Notes under the pieces: model-generated
What the model was told of the DNA's origin: nothing
The model's database searches: none
Seen by the model: only the letters and a program-made list of their open reading frames with translations
Assembly: GCF_001640805.2 (NCBI RefSeq)
Contig: NC_066855.1
Location: 4,180,825-4,244,824 of the forward strand
Source: Lates calcarifer
Taxonomy: Eukaryota > Chordata > Actinopteri > Centropomidae
DNA length: 64,000 nucleotides
Reading direction: 5' to 3'
Made by a program: the position numbers and the translations under genes
In this document: positions 38,555 through 52,341 of the stretch, in pieces
How the letters are laid out: each line of letters begins with the position of its first letter
Position numbering within the stretch: position 1 is the first letter of the stretch

Positions 38555-41500
38555 ATGGCAGAGAGTGGAAGAAATGGGGAAAGAAGAAGCGAGGATAAAG
38601 AAGGAGGTGGTGGCACCCACAAACTCTCCCCTGTTGGTACCCCCTCCTTCGGGACCAAAAGACATCTCCCCCGAGGGATTGTGATCCAGCTGACTGGGAC
38701 AGAGGGAGAGTGGGACAGCCTAGATGACAGTGAACTCATCTTCTCCCTTGATCACGATGAGGACTACCCGTCTATATCTCTCTCTAAGGAGAGGCAGCTT
38801 TCTGTTGAGGATGACAGAGGGTTACAGTCTCAAGCTTTCCACGTCCCCCTCTCACCCTCCTCACCTGGCTCTCTAGGGAACTGCTCCGCCACTGGCCCCA
38901 GTTTCCTCTCCCCGGGCCCATCCTCACCTACCCACCGACCCCTCGCAAGCCTGGTCAAGTCTCTGTCCACTGAGCTGGAGCTGAAAGAAGGCTCCACCCT
39001 TAGACCCAAGCCCCTCCTCAGCCTCGTGAAGTCGATCTCCACGGAGATCTCCCGCTCGGAGCCCGAGGTGTCTCAGTCCAAATCGGACTCTCGCCTCAAC
39101 CTCCACCTGTGGAAGCAGCTGACCCAACCAAAAAACCGCAGCAACGGGGACTCTCGTACTGCGCCCCCTTCACCGAGCTCCCTCTCCCCCAGCGCAGAGG
39201 GTCTGAAAGGCGGCTTCTTCAAAATGGAGCTGGAGGACACCAAGAGGAAGCTCTCAGAGGCCGTGCACGAACCCCTGAGCAGCATGTTCAGTAAGATCAT
39301 GAGAGAAGAGAGCGCAGGCAGCCCCAAACACCAGTGTAGGATGCAGGGGGCTCACCAGGCCAGCTCCAGAGGTCTGGGCCGTGAAGGCAGCACGGACACT
39401 GTTCTCTCAGATTCTCCTGTGAGGAATACTAGAAAAACAGATGCTGATGTTTTGCCTTCTGTTTTTGACTGGCCTTCTGTGAGACACCTTGGGAGAATTC
39501 ACCGCAGCCCCTGTCCTGTGCATCACAGCAGACAACATAAGAGAGAGGAGGAGCTGGAAATTTGCACTGATGGTGATATGATGCAAGTATTAGCCATCGA
39601 GACACGCAGGCAGGCGAGGAGACCGCCTGCTGGTTCTCAGGTCCCCGCACCAGCCTTGGTTCAGACCTCACCTCATCCTCTGCCCCGCATGAGTTTGTTC
39701 TGTGTGGCAGTGCTGTCTTACGGCTACTTCATCCTACCTCTCAGTCCATACTTCTCTGGCCTGGCTCTGGGATTAGCGCTGGGCTTCTTGCTAGGACTGT
39801 TGCTCATTAGGATGGGCTCCTCCAGGTCTCACTGCCCAGCTCCTCCCCACAGACCAGCACAGACCCTGCTGGGAGAGGTGATTCTGACAGGTGGCAATGT
39901 CAACACTGAGCCTGACATCCTCAAGGTAAAGTGGGTGAATCATTAAGGAGGAAACTGTCACATTGGTGGCACCTTATTTTCAGCCATCTCAGCCTCACTC
40001 CAATACTCACACATTTCTCAACATGTTTTCCATAAATAGCATGCGAGAAAAAAACACTTATAGTCGTCATAAAGAATCATCACACTTTGAATTTCACTTA
40101 TTTGTTCCTCCCAACGTCTCTTAAAGGAATAGTTCATCAATTAGGGAAACAAATCTGACAATTACTTGTCAGGCAACTGTCAGTTGAAAACACTTTATCA
40201 TCCAGTTTTGCGCCAATTCAATCAATTCAATGCTCCAATCCAGCTACTTAATAAAAGTAACTGATACCTGAATGCACTTTAAAAAGGGTGTTTAAAAGCT
40301 ACACCAATTACAGTAACAAGAGTCCTTGTAATTAGTTTTCACCCCTGCTAATTTGTTCTAAAACAGTGTCAAGTCTGCGAGTCACTTCAGCAACTCTGCT
40401 GACTCCTTCCCTCACAGATTAAAGGTTTCTGAAAGCAGCATGCAACTGTGCACTGTGCCCAGAATGCAATTAAAAACTTCAATGCTAAAAACTGCTGGAG
40501 CTGCAGTGGTAATTACTGTTCTCCTCCTGGTTGAGCTTGACACTGGGCAACCGGCGAGGACAGCTACCACCCAGACACTGTCAGTTCCAGAGGCAATTAG
40601 TGGGGGATACAGGCAGGAGGAAGCTGCAATTTGTCAGGCCACGAGGCAGATGGGGGGGTGAAGAGTGGTGGTGACAGTTGGAAATGATTGGGGGGGTTAC
40701 TGTCTAAGCATTGAACTAATTCCCCTGTTTGGTCGTTAGCAGTTTGGTTTCAGTCTGCGGGCTGTTAAGATGTGAAAGTCAGAGCTGCAAAGTTTGTGAG
40801 GTGCTTTCAGAGGTCGTCTGATAATCAGATGACAGAATAAGAACAGTCTGAGATGAAGGCAGGGGCTGACACCACTATTAATGAAGTGCTAATAGAATTT
40901 CAGTGCTGAATATATTTTATATGTGTGTGTGTGTGTGAGAGAGAGAGAGACATTTTTATCAGTCAATGGGAGCATTAAGACGGAGTTCAAGCTCTTTACT
41001 TTTTCACTTCTTTTCACAGGTTTTTAAAGGCAATAAAGTTACACTAATAGTGCGTTATGTCTATCAGAATTATGGAGTTATTCTAAATATTTGAATTTTT
41101 GTGTCACCTTGACTTAATGTTTGGACATTAAAGAAATAGTGTGATTTTTTACAAATTTAATCTTAGTGAGTAAAAATATAAAAATGAATGTGAATATTTC
41201 TCAAAATGGCAAACAGTAATTTCTTAGCCATTACAGTTGAGGCTCACAGATCAATTTGTTCTAACAGAATTGTCTGACCTAACCCAACCCTGTGTCTAAT
41301 ATCATGTTAACGTCATATTTGTGTTACCATGATTATCAGTTTCCTACTTGTAGCGTTCACAACAGGCCGTAACTCCACTGGTAAACTCAGACTTTTCTGA
41401 AAGCTTCAGATAAATCTGACTCATCATTGTGGATGACTGTCCACTTGAAAAATCAATTATCTTGAAATCTACAGAGGTGAATTTACCACCTTTTGTTCTG

Positions 41501-44500
41501 TGCTTCTTTTTTAGGCTGATTACAAACACCACAGTGTGATTCTCAGGACTGGAAGTGTTTATTTCTCACTTGAAACTGTGTGTAGTGTTGATTTAAATCA
41601 GCACTTTCCTTCTGTCTTTCCAGGGCTGGATGAATGAGGTGCATGATTACGACCCAGAAACCTACCATCCAGCTCTGACTCACTCTGTGTTTGCCACCCT
41701 GGAGGGCTCCTGTCTCCGCCTGGACTCCCCACGTACCAACATCAGCCGCAGGGCCACGTACGACGAGAGAGTCCCTGAGCCCACCTTTGTCAAGTCACGC
41801 TGTTTTCATCTTGCAAAGAGCAAAGTATGAAGGGAAAATCTGTACTGTATCTGAGCCTGTTTTATGATACATTTTGGTATTCTGGTGATGTTCTTATTTA
41901 TGCAGTCAGTGCAGAGCTGCAGATAAAGTGCACTGCCTATAATTACATGTAATGCCTGAAAGAAAATAAACAAAGATGGAGAAAAGCTTACTTGAAATAA
42001 AGATTAACTGGAAAGAAACGTTTAAATCAACTTCTAATATTGGTCAAACTCTTCAGCATTAATGAATAATTCATAAATGGGACATCTGACTTTATTGTCC
42101 GTTTAACAGTTGTCTTTTGCTTTGCCACTGTTCCCCAAAGGTATTCCTGCTGCCATCTGTGCTGGCTCGGAAGAGGGTGTGGAACCCAAAGTATCCCATC
42201 TGCGTCCAGCTGGCCAGGGGAGTGAACTCCCTGGAGGATGAGGGAGGAAGGTCGGAGGAGAGTCGGGGAGAGGAGCCAGGAGCTGAACCGACGAGTCAGA
42301 AACAAAGTTCCTCCAAACCCGCCCATGATCTGCCCACCACTCTTTACCTCTTCGGCCGCACGGGACGAGAGAAAGAAGAGTGGTTTCGTCATTTCATGTT
42401 TGCGTCCACGGACTCAGAGAGGGACAGACAGAGACCTGGCAGATGTGTGTCCAGATCGGGTATGAGAAACGTTAATAATGCATTAGAGAAGAGAAGGCTT
42501 CTAGATAAGGCATCTATTCAAATGCTATACATGTGTGGATTATGGATTACATGCTCCAATTCTTTGCATTTCAAAGCCAATCCCTTTCAAGGGAACACAG
42601 ATCTCACATTTGTTTGGTGACCTGACAGGGCAGTGGCATCCTGAAAAAAATCTAGCTGAGATTGTTTTGAAGAAAACTACTGAGTGGGAAGAGAGTGAAT
42701 ATATATATATTACTCATTTGCTTTTTATTTCCTAATACAAATCTGGCATCAAATCATTTGATCTGTCATACTTCCTTTCTTGTTAATGCATTAGTTAGGA
42801 GCACGCTGCTCTGTTCTCGTGGGCTCATGGGAGTCAATAGTCAATAGGGAAATATACTTTTTGCTGAGAATGAGATGAGAAGATTAATAGTCTCATGTTT
42901 ATACCTCAAGTTTTAAACTGAATCCTGCAGCTGAGTAGCTTTGCAGACTGGAAATCAAGGGGAAACAGCAAGCCTGGCACTGTCTAAAGGTACAAAATAA
43001 ATGGTCAAAATAGCAAGAAGGTGAAAGTGGAGAAATATAATTTACCATCGCAAGTTGCATCTTCCTGCTCTCTAAAATCATGGCAGTTACTTTTTCTGTT
43101 TCAACCAAAAGGCACTAATTTCCAAAGAACTGACAGTAAAGAGAAAACAAAAATAAATTCTGCCATGAACATTATCTAAACCAACCAGGTAAATGTCTTC
43201 CAGGTGACCCAGCAGCGGCACAGAGTGTTTCTGCCCCGAGTAATATCCCAAGCAGCAGAGGCTCCAGCAGACTGGGCAGCAGTGATGATGATGCCCCCTG
43301 TGCCCCTCCAGTCTCCTGCATCCCTGCAGCTAATGTCAGTCAGACCTCCAGCAGCACCAGGGGCGTTTCACTGCTCGACTACCCCAGCTACATGGCTCGT
43401 CTCCTGGCCGCAGAGGAGATGACGCCCCTCTCCAGCCCTGGAGCCAGCAGCACAGAGACAAGCCCCACCATTAAAGGAAACGTAAGTGATGCTACTAGTC
43501 TATATAGTGTAGAGCATGCAGAGAACAACATAATCCTTGATCAGTGAGTCAAAAATAACTCTAGTCATGTATGACATGTAATAAAAGCACCCAACTTTTC
43601 TGTTCTCCTTTTTATATCGTCCTAAACATACAGCTCCCTCTCCTGTCCTTGCTTAGCCCTGACTCAGGTGTCTTTTTCTGCAGTGTATCTGTGATCTGGC
43701 AGAGTACCCTGGGAAAAGCCAGACCGCGTGGGCTAACGCTCTAATTGGTCGTATCTTCTGGGACTTCCTGCGAGAGAGGCACTGGGCCGACGCCGTCTCC
43801 CACAAGATCCAGAAGAAGCTCAGCAATATCAGAGTGCGAGCAGTTTTGTTGAAAGTTACTGTGGTACTTTAAAGACATGGAAAAGGTGAATTCTAAATAT
43901 TCAGAATTTGATGTCGTTTTAAACTCGTGGTGTTTTCCTTGCAGCTGCCTTACTTTATGAATGAGCTGACTCTGACTGAGCTGGATATGGGCTGCTCTAT
44001 GCCACATATCACCTCTACCTCCAGACCAGAGGTTAACCACCGAGGTGAGTGTAGCACACACACACACACACACACACACACAGCGTGAGAGATGAGTGAG
44101 AGGATGACCTGTTGCTCATGTGATTACAGCTGAGTACTGCAGAGCATCAGATCAGACGTTGTTATCCTGTTGTAATCTCACAGAGCAGAGGAGCCATTAC
44201 GCCGCGGCCTTCAACATTTAGAGCATATTGGCTTATGCGTACGAGCGTGTATGTGTTTTAAAATCAGGCAGTCTGGCAGTCAAACACTCGTAATTACAGG
44301 AGGGAGTTTTAAAGTGTGTCAGCCTCTGTTGGTCCCGCCCGCTTCCCTGTTACACAACCGCCCGTTGTCAACAAATTATCCTGTTTTCAGCTTTTCTCTG
44401 TTTCTCTCGCTCAGTCCACATTTGTCAGGCTCTGAGGGGAAATTATAATCTGTCGCAGTTTATTATTAATTTAATTTCAAGGCTTGATAATCACAGTAAA

Positions 44501-47269
44501 AGCTGTTTCATCTGCCTACTGAGCAGTGTGCGTCCAGATTAGGCTGTGTGCACGAGCTTTGACTTCATTTTGGTGGTGGTGGGGGGGTGTGGCGTTAGGT
44601 TGACCTCTGTGTGCTGCCCCCCTTCAGGCCTGTGGGTGGAGTTGCAGCTGGTGTATCGCTGGTGCCCTGCAGATGACCCTGCAGACCAAGTTCAACCTGT
44701 CCAAGCTGGGAAAGGAGGGCGGCCAGGACACAGACTGTACGACTGAGACTGGGAGCCCACGGTTAGTACTACACACTGTGTGCACAGTGAGGGATTGTGG
44801 GTAAAGTTTTCTTTCACAATATACTTGCAACATTGACTTCAATACACCCAGATATATTAAAGGGGTGATTTAATATTGCACCTCCTGTAGGATTTTATGA
44901 AAGCAAGAGACAGATTTTTATTTTTAGAAATAGTGAAAATCAAAGCCACAAAGTAGTCCTACAATCCCCATAATGCAAATCATTAGCATCTTTAAATAGC
45001 TTGTGATTTCTCTTTAGTAAGAAACTCCCTGAGACATTATACAGATGTTTTCAAAGGTTGAGTATCAACCCTCACTGACCTGTGCCTGAGTTTTTGTTGC
45101 CTATTAGTTATATTTCATCACATAGCCTAGTGCAGGTAGTGTGTGTGAGATCAGATATAACAGTAAACTGCAGTAAACCCATTCCTATCATAGCACACAC
45201 TGACAACAGATCCCCCTGATTTGTCTAGTCTCTGATCTGCGGAGCCTCACATTGCATTGATAAGTGTGGAGCTGCCTGTCATAGAGTCACAGTGATAGGG
45301 ATTAAAGTCCAGGCAAAGCTTTACTGTCTACGGTGCATCTGAAGCTTTACACTGAGATAGAAAACTTGTTTTTGTGTTTGTCAATCTTTCACTCGAGCTT
45401 CCATCTTCACCTTTATTTCTTCCTCCATCTGTTCATTCCTCACTTGTCTGACTGCGTATCCTCCCAGCTGCAGGCCTGTCCTCAGCGTGTTGGCGGACAG
45501 TGATGAGGAGTCCTCCAGCGCTGGCTCGTCTGATGAGGAAGAGCTGCTTCTCTCCGAGCCTCAGGGTCCGGTGGGGGAGAAGGGATCAACACCGGTAACT
45601 GAAGGGTAAATACTGACAAACTATCAAACAAAAATACTGTACCATGTGACTTTTTTCATTCAGCACCAAAAGAAAATGTTATTCGTACGTCACATTGATT
45701 AAAGAATACTACAAATGTGTTAACTGCTACTTTTGAGTGATAAGTAAGTTAAAACACATTTACATAAACAAAGGAAAGAGCATCAGTAAGTGTTACTTCT
45801 ACACGTCTGTGTTGTGAATACTCACTTTTTTAAAGCAGAAAATAAACTGAGCTGTCATCACACTCCAGATGGCTGTTGCTTACATTTACATTTCATCCTC
45901 TCATCCCTCCTCAAATTTTGACTTTCACATCTGAATACTAAATCTACTCACAAATGCAGGCTCATGCAAACACTCTCCTCTCCTCCTCTAATCTTCTCTT
46001 ACAGGACGGGGGGAGGCAGGACTGGAAGGAAGATTTTGAGATTTGTGGACAAAATCGCTAAATCCAAGTATTTCCAGAAGGCGACGGAGAACGAGTTCAT
46101 TAAGAAGAAGTTTGAGGAGATGTCCAACACCCCCCTGCTGCTCACTGTGGAGGTTCAGGAGCTGTCAGGGACTCTGGTCGTCAACATCCCACCACCTCCT
46201 ACTGACAGGATATGGTACGAACAAAACACAGGGGCTTAAGTACAAAAAGCAGGAGCACTGCATAGCATGAAAAATGTTACGTAGTGGCAGAGCCAGGCCT
46301 TCAGTGTGGAGCTGAATAATATGTTTCTGCAATACAAATGCACAGTGGCATCAATTACTTTATAACTGATCCAAAAACTATTACATTAAAAGACATTAAA
46401 TTGACATTAAAGACTATAAAGGATTGAGGATTTACAGTCAGTGCTTAAACAAAGCCAAAGAAATTAAGTAATAAAACTAAATTAAATCAATACAGACACT
46501 GAAGTGCCTGACACAAATTATATTAAACTGTAATCTGACTTTTACCAAGAAAATAAATATGGTGTATTTCAAATGAACTAAGTAGGACAAAAAATAAACA
46601 TAAATATTCAAGATTTGTTGCTACTGTAGTGGGTCAGGATATAATCTAAAGTACCAACACTGCACTGAAACTATTTTTATTCAAACACATTTATGCTGTT
46701 TAGCAGCAGCATTCAGTGACTCACTTCTCACACGTCATCTGCCATCATTTCATCTGCCAGAAGAACATTTATTTATTCTACCGATCAATATTCGTTTCAA
46801 ACGTTGAGACAACATGAGATTGAAAATGTGGCTGATTACTCACAACACAGATGGGATACATTTGATTAGAAAAATGTGATGATCTCCTCTGTAGGTACAG
46901 TTTCTGTGTGCCACCCAAGCTGGATCTACGCGTCCATCCCAAACTGGGGGAGAGGGAGGTGACTTTCTGCCACGTGACCGAGTGGATTGAGAGGAAACTG
47001 CAGGACGAGTTCCAGGTAAAACTGCACCTACAGTGTTTCCTCCTTCATCTCAGTGACACAAGAAGTCTCACAGTTATGTTTCTCTTCCGCTCCAGAAAGT
47101 TTTTGTGCTGCCAAACATGGATGACATCTACTTACCCCTGATGCACTCAGGGGTGGATCACCCTCAAGCCTCCCAGCACCTGTCCCCTCAGTCCCAACGC
47201 TCCCAAAGCTCCTCCACAGAGTCTATAGAGAGGATCCCACCTGAGGTCTCCACGGCAGAGTCTGACTAG
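38555..47269 (+). CDS. tex2: testis-expressed protein 2 (TEX2), ER lipid-transfer SMP-domain protein, 11 coding exons with one frameshift
   Basis: TEX2 is an ER integral membrane protein with a PH-like and an SMP lipid-binding domain acting at membrane contact sites. Coding exons are 38555-39925, 41624-41824, 42141-42459, 43204-43481, 43684-43833, 43945-44044, 44628-44761, 45468-45605, 46005-46214, 46895-47015 and 47096-47269. The first holds a disordered Ser-rich region with ASLVKSLSTE and LSLVKSISTE repeats, KLSEAVHEP, and a two-pass membrane segment near residues 379-421. PH-like sequence ends LYLFGRTGREKEEWF near residue 600. The SMP domain starts near residue 735 (ALIGRIFWDFL, LPYFMNELTLTELDMG) and runs to about 1035. 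All borders are GT-AG with matching phases except for one extra base in exon 7 near 44657. Without that base the product is 1,064 residues (human about 1,130). The start is the first ATG; the frame before it uses only GTG. Teleosts also have a tex2-like paralog, so the symbol is at family level. Confidence 0.9.
39926..41623 (+). other. tex2 intron after the first coding exon
   Basis: A 1.7 kb intron with a GTAAAG donor and a CTTTCCAG acceptor. It contains a TG/GA simple repeat near 40922-40950 and a G-rich stretch near 40530-40690. No other coding signal was seen; the small open frame at 40440-40661 has no recognised motif. Confidence 0.6.
44055..44082. repeat. (AC)n microsatellite in a tex2 intron
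   Basis: About 13 AC units starting ten bases after the exon 6 donor. Confidence 0.95.
44628..44761 (+). other. tex2: tex2 exon 7 carrying a one-base insertion
   Basis: The exon opens in frame as GLWVELQLVY (44628-44656). The family continuation GALQMTLQTKFNLSKLGKEG is then read only in the next frame, starting with GGT at 44660. In the literal frame the exon hits TGA at 44744-44746. The exon is 134 bases; 133 are needed to join the phase 1 border before it to the phase 2 border after it. The extra base lies in the stretch tatcgctggt, about 44656-44659. Confidence 0.85.
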
Positions 47270-47681
47270 CTGAGGATCAAAGGAGAGCTGAGGCTGAAAG
47301 GTGGTTTTATATTATATATTCACGGTAAGAAAAGGAGAAGCAGAATGAAACTCACCAAACAGAACATAAAGTTAGATTTGCCTCTATAGACTTACAGACC
47401 CTCGTGTTTATGTCTGAGCCAGGAGTTTCTAAAAGTCTGACACATTGCGCTGTAGGTGTAGCTGGAGTTCGTTTGCACCATCACAAGAAGATAATTTAAC
47501 GATTTGGTAAAGTCTGAGTTACAGATGCTGTACATTTCATGATGACAGACAACTACAAGTGATACCTTTTGCAAATGTTTACATTTGAATGATCCCTGTG
47601 AGAGATTATATCTATATTTATTTGCTGCTTTGGTGTTTACAACTCAAGGTCACTTTGGATATAAGATGATGGACATTATTA

Positions 47682-47687
47682 AATAAA
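47682..47687 (+). terminator. tex2 polyadenylation signal
   Basis: AATAAA about 410 bases after the TEX2 stop codon, giving a 3' UTR of roughly 0.43 kb. Confidence 0.65.
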
Positions 47688-50479
47688 AGCTTGAGAAAAA
47701 CATGTCAGTGCTATTCTCATGCACCCTCATGAGGCAGCACACAGAAGACATATAATACCATCAAAAGATAAACTGTTAAGTTAACTGTTAATCTTTTAAG
47801 ATAGTTTCAACTCTCCAATGAAATGCAATATTGCTGCATCTTAGAGGACGTCATTAATATTTTACTTTGGTGTAGCTCTTATTAATCAGTTTCTTTCGTA
47901 AGGATATCAAGTAGGGAAAGCTCAAGATGATGCTTGTAATTTTAGATCGGAGGTAATGATGCCAACTTTAACATCAGTATCGATTGCATCGAAATCAGTC
48001 GAACCACAGATGAGATGGAGAGCAGGACTGCCCCCTACAGGCTGAGCTGAGCAGCTCCTGCAGCCCACAACACACAGCTCACTCCCATGCTTTTACTCAG
48101 GAAGTTATTCTTATGGTTTGTTTTGGATACAAAGCTCTGGATCATTTGACCTAAATGATATGAATATCATTTGCAGTTGTTATGAAGTGACAGATCAAAT
48201 GTCTGTTGTCTGTCATCTCATAGACAGAGTTTAGTTTGACAGGAGGGACGAGGTGAGGTGGTAAAATGTGCTTCTTCGTGCTTGAAAAAAACATGGTTCT
48301 TGGTTTTGAGCTCTGCTCTGATGCTTCAGAAAACATGACTCATTTACCTCAGGAGTTATCCAGATACAAATCTCTGAATTTCAAACGTAAGAACTGGGGA
48401 TAAATTTAGCAAGTGCTTGAGCTGGCCTTGAAACTGAAAAGCTGCTGAGAGAGAATATTAAACAAGGTTTAGTCTCGCCAGGATTAGATTCAGAGTGGGA
48501 TGAAACACAGGGGCAGAGTGATGAAAATGCAGGGAAGGGCAGATAATTGTGACAAATGCTCATTGATTTGAGAACAAACAAGTAAATCGATGATGCAAAA
48601 GTCAAGGTGGAGAAGGAAAGATTCAAATGAACTGTTCAGCAAAATGACGACAGAATACGGTGAAAAAAAAAACAGCCTGACGCATAAAGTGAAATCACGT
48701 GGGAGAGAAGTGTGACGGTGTGTAGGAGGATGCATGTGTGTGTGAGTGTACATGCCAGGGAGGGAATGTGTTCATGATCATACTGTTGAGTTATTTGCAG
48801 TATGGTTCATTAGAGAGGCCTTATCCATATTATTATAAATTATTTTGTCCAGTGTTCAATGTAGTGAACCCAGGTCAGATTTTGAAGTGGACACACAACC
48901 ACTGTGCCTAAAAAGACCGATGGGTGCAGGTACATTCAGAAAAGTGTTTAATGTGATTAAACCTGTCATGACCTCTCCTATTAAAGAAAGACCCACAGAT
49001 TTAAAGAGACTCTTTCGGGTCTTTTTGGGTCATCTGATTCACTTCCCTTCCTTCAAGCTGTAAAAACAAAGTCAAGTTCACCTGACATTAACTTGTTTTA
49101 AGTGACAGACACCAGGCAGGATCTAAGGGTGAGCAGCAGAGGGCAGCACCGGTTCAGCCTTCAGCACTGCAGCACCCATCCTACCTGCATCTTCACAGCA
49201 CAGATTCACATTTTTCTAAAGTCTAAATACAGTTATTTGCTGACATACATTTCTCAACAGAGAAAAAAAAAAGTTCTGTTTCTCGTTTCAACCTTCAAAG
49301 CTCTTAAACTGTCGATCACTTTTAATTGCTTTGACACAAGTTGCATTCAAAGATCACGTCTTTCAAATTCCACAAGTTGTTTTTCAGTCAAACTCAGCCA
49401 CCTCCAAAACTGCATTTACTCTCCATGCTGCACGTTTGCATCCTGTCATAAAATGGTTAAATTTACATTCTAAACCTAATGTAAAATTATTGGAATTATT
49501 GTCCCAATCTGCTACCTGTATATCTAAAAAGAAAAAAGACTTGTACCAGGTGAAAAGAGGAGGCAGATGGGGCTGAATCCAGGATGTTTTGTATTTGTTT
49601 GGAACAATGTGGTGTTTCACTGGTCTCTTCCAGTCAAAGTCGTTTCCAGCCCATCCCAGAATAGTGTTCTCCCTCCACTTTATTTTCCTTTCCTTATCCT
49701 CATTTGTTCTTTCCCTCATCGAGTTGGAAAGTTTATGACCATCAGCCTTTATTTTCAGGTTACTTTTTCTTGTCCTCTAATCACACTTGTGGTTGGATCT
49801 ACATTTTGGCGCATTGTTAGGTACAGCCAATTTTTATTTATTTAATGATAAGTTCTAAACCTTAAGTAGCTGCTACAGCACCACAATCAGGAGCTTTCTC
49901 TTGATGCATGTATTAGAGCACACATCACTTAGTAGATATAATATGCAGATGCAGTTTCAGGAAAGTGAAAGGAGGAAGACCAGGATTTTTAACTCCCAAG
50001 ACAAACAGGCTTGTATAACAAAGCTGATGTTGCTGGTTTCCTGGAATTCATGATGTCCAGGAGTGCACCGCCCACATCAAAACGCTTATACCTTATACAA
50101 CAAGTTGACATGTTACTCACCGAGATTACTGTAACAGGGATCTATCAAGCCTCATGAATGGAGAAGCAGGAATTAATAACCTTTAATGATAGGGCAACAG
50201 ACGATGCAGTCGTAACAGCTCTACACACAGACCAGCAGAACACACGTGCTGGATGCTGTTTGTTCATTTTAGTTCAGAATCTAATACAATAATTCCCCTG
50301 AAACTGAGTGCTTAGACAGTTCATCAAAAGAGCCCAAAATAGAAAGACTGGAGTTCATATCTCCCCCCACTCCTTCTTTACCCTCATCGAGTTTGTCGAT
50401 CAGTCCACCACAATAGGACTAATAACAGTGTAGCAGCCGACAGGGAGGATGTTCTTACTGAGCACTCTGCCCTGTAGAG

Positions 50480-50840
50480 GCAGGCGAGGAGGTAGAGACG
50501 GTGGAGAACTTTGAATTCCTGCGAGTCTACTTCATGGCAGGTTTCACATGGTCTGGAAACATCTCTCACCGGGTGAAGAAGGCCAAGCAGAGACTGCTGT
50601 TTAACTTCTACTGTGTCACCGTCGAGAGAACCCCCAAGCTACTTCCTCACACGGCAGCTGCGGGTGGTGAAGGTGGTGAAGGTGGCTCAGCGTGTCTTTG
50701 GGGCTACAGTGCACAGCCACCTCTGGAGGACATTTACGCTAGTCGACAACAAAAGAAAGACCCAACACGGCCTGAACACTGTCTGTTGGCCTTTGTCCCC
50801 TCTGAAAGAAGAAGACACAGGACTGAGGAAGGAGACTGAG
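50480..50840 (+). mobile_element. decayed non-LTR retrotransposon fragment (reverse transcriptase C-terminal end)
   Basis: One frame gives VETVENFEFLRVYF...TWSGNISHRVKKAKQRLLFNFY, and the next frame gives VVKVAQRVFGATVHSHL followed by EDIY and SR in the first frame again. This is the order seen near the end of jockey-like fish LINE polymerases (a VENFEFLG-type string, TWS, VKKAQQRL, NFY, VVKTAQRI, LEDIY, SR). Frame changes and missing domains show a dead 5'-truncated copy. The assignment is from remembered family strings. Confidence 0.6.
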
Positions 50841-52084
50841 CTGTAATTGTTATGAGCAATAACCCCCCTGACACACACAGAAGCAAAATGATAAAGTACA
50901 ACCCTAAGTCTGTCTTAAAGAAACAGTGACATGCTAATATTTAAATTGGTTGTGATAGTTCCATAAAGAAAGAAATCCCTACCTGAACTGATTCCTGTGA
51001 ACTTCCTTAACACAGAGGTCAGAGCTCTTTATTTTTCTAATGATTAACTTGCTGCAAAACCAGTGAACTTAAAAAACCACTGCATTCTCAGAGTGCAATC
51101 ATCAGGAAAAGAAGCACAGGCTGGGAGGCTGTAGTTTCATGTTTGTGCTGGACCCTGAGCTTTAGACTCAGATCAGTGCTGATGGCTGAGAATGAGTGTT
51201 TCGTGCATCCACAGTGTTGTTGCATCATTGTAAATTACCATCAAAAACATTTTGGAGAGTGTTGTGCGGCATATCCCTGTGGCTACACAAGATAAAAACT
51301 CTTCTTCAGTTGTGAAAGCGTATTTCTGTGTAAATGCTGCACTAAGCAGATTTTGAAAAAGTGAAGCAAGGAAATTATGAATGTGTGTTTTTTCAGGAGC
51401 TAAGCAATTATTCAAAAAGTTGTAGAATTCAAAGAATCTTTTCACTTCTGCTTTCCCTCTTTTTTACCCAAGCAACAGCAAGTTGCAAAAAAAAAAAAAG
51501 TACATCCCTTCACCCTTTGTTGATTTACACCTTTCCAACTTTATAAAGACTTTTGCAATTCTTGACACTCCTAAACCTTCAAGTATTTCCTAGATGGATT
51601 TTGAAAAGCCGAACCAGGAACTTGAGCAATGATGGAACACTGGACCATAGTAGAGCAATCAGGACACATACGCAATTACCAAATGTCCCATGAAACCCAG
51701 GTCATGAGTAATCAGTAAACACAAGCTGCACTGGTTTATTTTTGATAAAGAGATTATATTTCAATTTGTGCTTGAGCCTCAGGTCAGATATAGAGCTCTG
51801 GACTCTCCCTGCATTCATCAGCGATGACTGGTCTGCAAATTGACCAGGCTCCGAAATCAGCAATTGTTTTAGTCCTTTGTCTTCTGACAGTAACAACACC
51901 CACAGCAGAAACGTCTCTGTAGAGGTGATTTATTACCTGTTGCTTCAAACTGCCACCATTCCTCTGACTGGAAACCGAACTGTGTAATATATTAACACAG
52001 TATCATATCAGTTTTACATCAGTCAGGGTAGCTTATTTAACATAATTTATATTTACAGTGTGTTTTCTTTATAAAATATAGAAT

Positions 52085-52126
52085 ATGATGATATAAACGT
52101 TACATAAGTGATGTTTATATCATCAT
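52085..52126. repeat. perfect 14-base inverted repeat
   Basis: ATGATGATATAAAC (52085-52098) and GTTTATATCATCAT (52113-52126) are exact reverse complements around a 14-base loop. It could be a hairpin or the relic of a small fold-back element. Confidence 0.7.
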
Positions 52127-52327
52127 TTAGTGAGCAGAAAAGGAAATAGGACTGGGTCATATTTCTGCTCAAGAATCTGTGTTTATTTTAGGAGGGATGG
52201 TCACCACTTCAAAGAAAGGATTTATTGTGTTTACAGAGACAAGGAAATCACAGCAGTGCTACTGATGATGGGAAAAGATGGTTTCTGGTTACTGGTTACC
52301 ATCACCAGACCAGTTTTATGGATATAA

Positions 52328-52341
52328 TCTCTCTCTCTCTC

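Noticed and set aside
43834..43839. Doubt over the tex2 exon 5 donor (AGA|GTGCGA)
   Set aside because: The donor is weak, but it gives the right phase and joins SNIR to LPYFMNELTL as in the family, so it was kept.
49102..49845. AT-rich open frames between tex2 and noxo1
   Set aside because: No motif, no splice partners and composition like the surrounding intergenic DNA.
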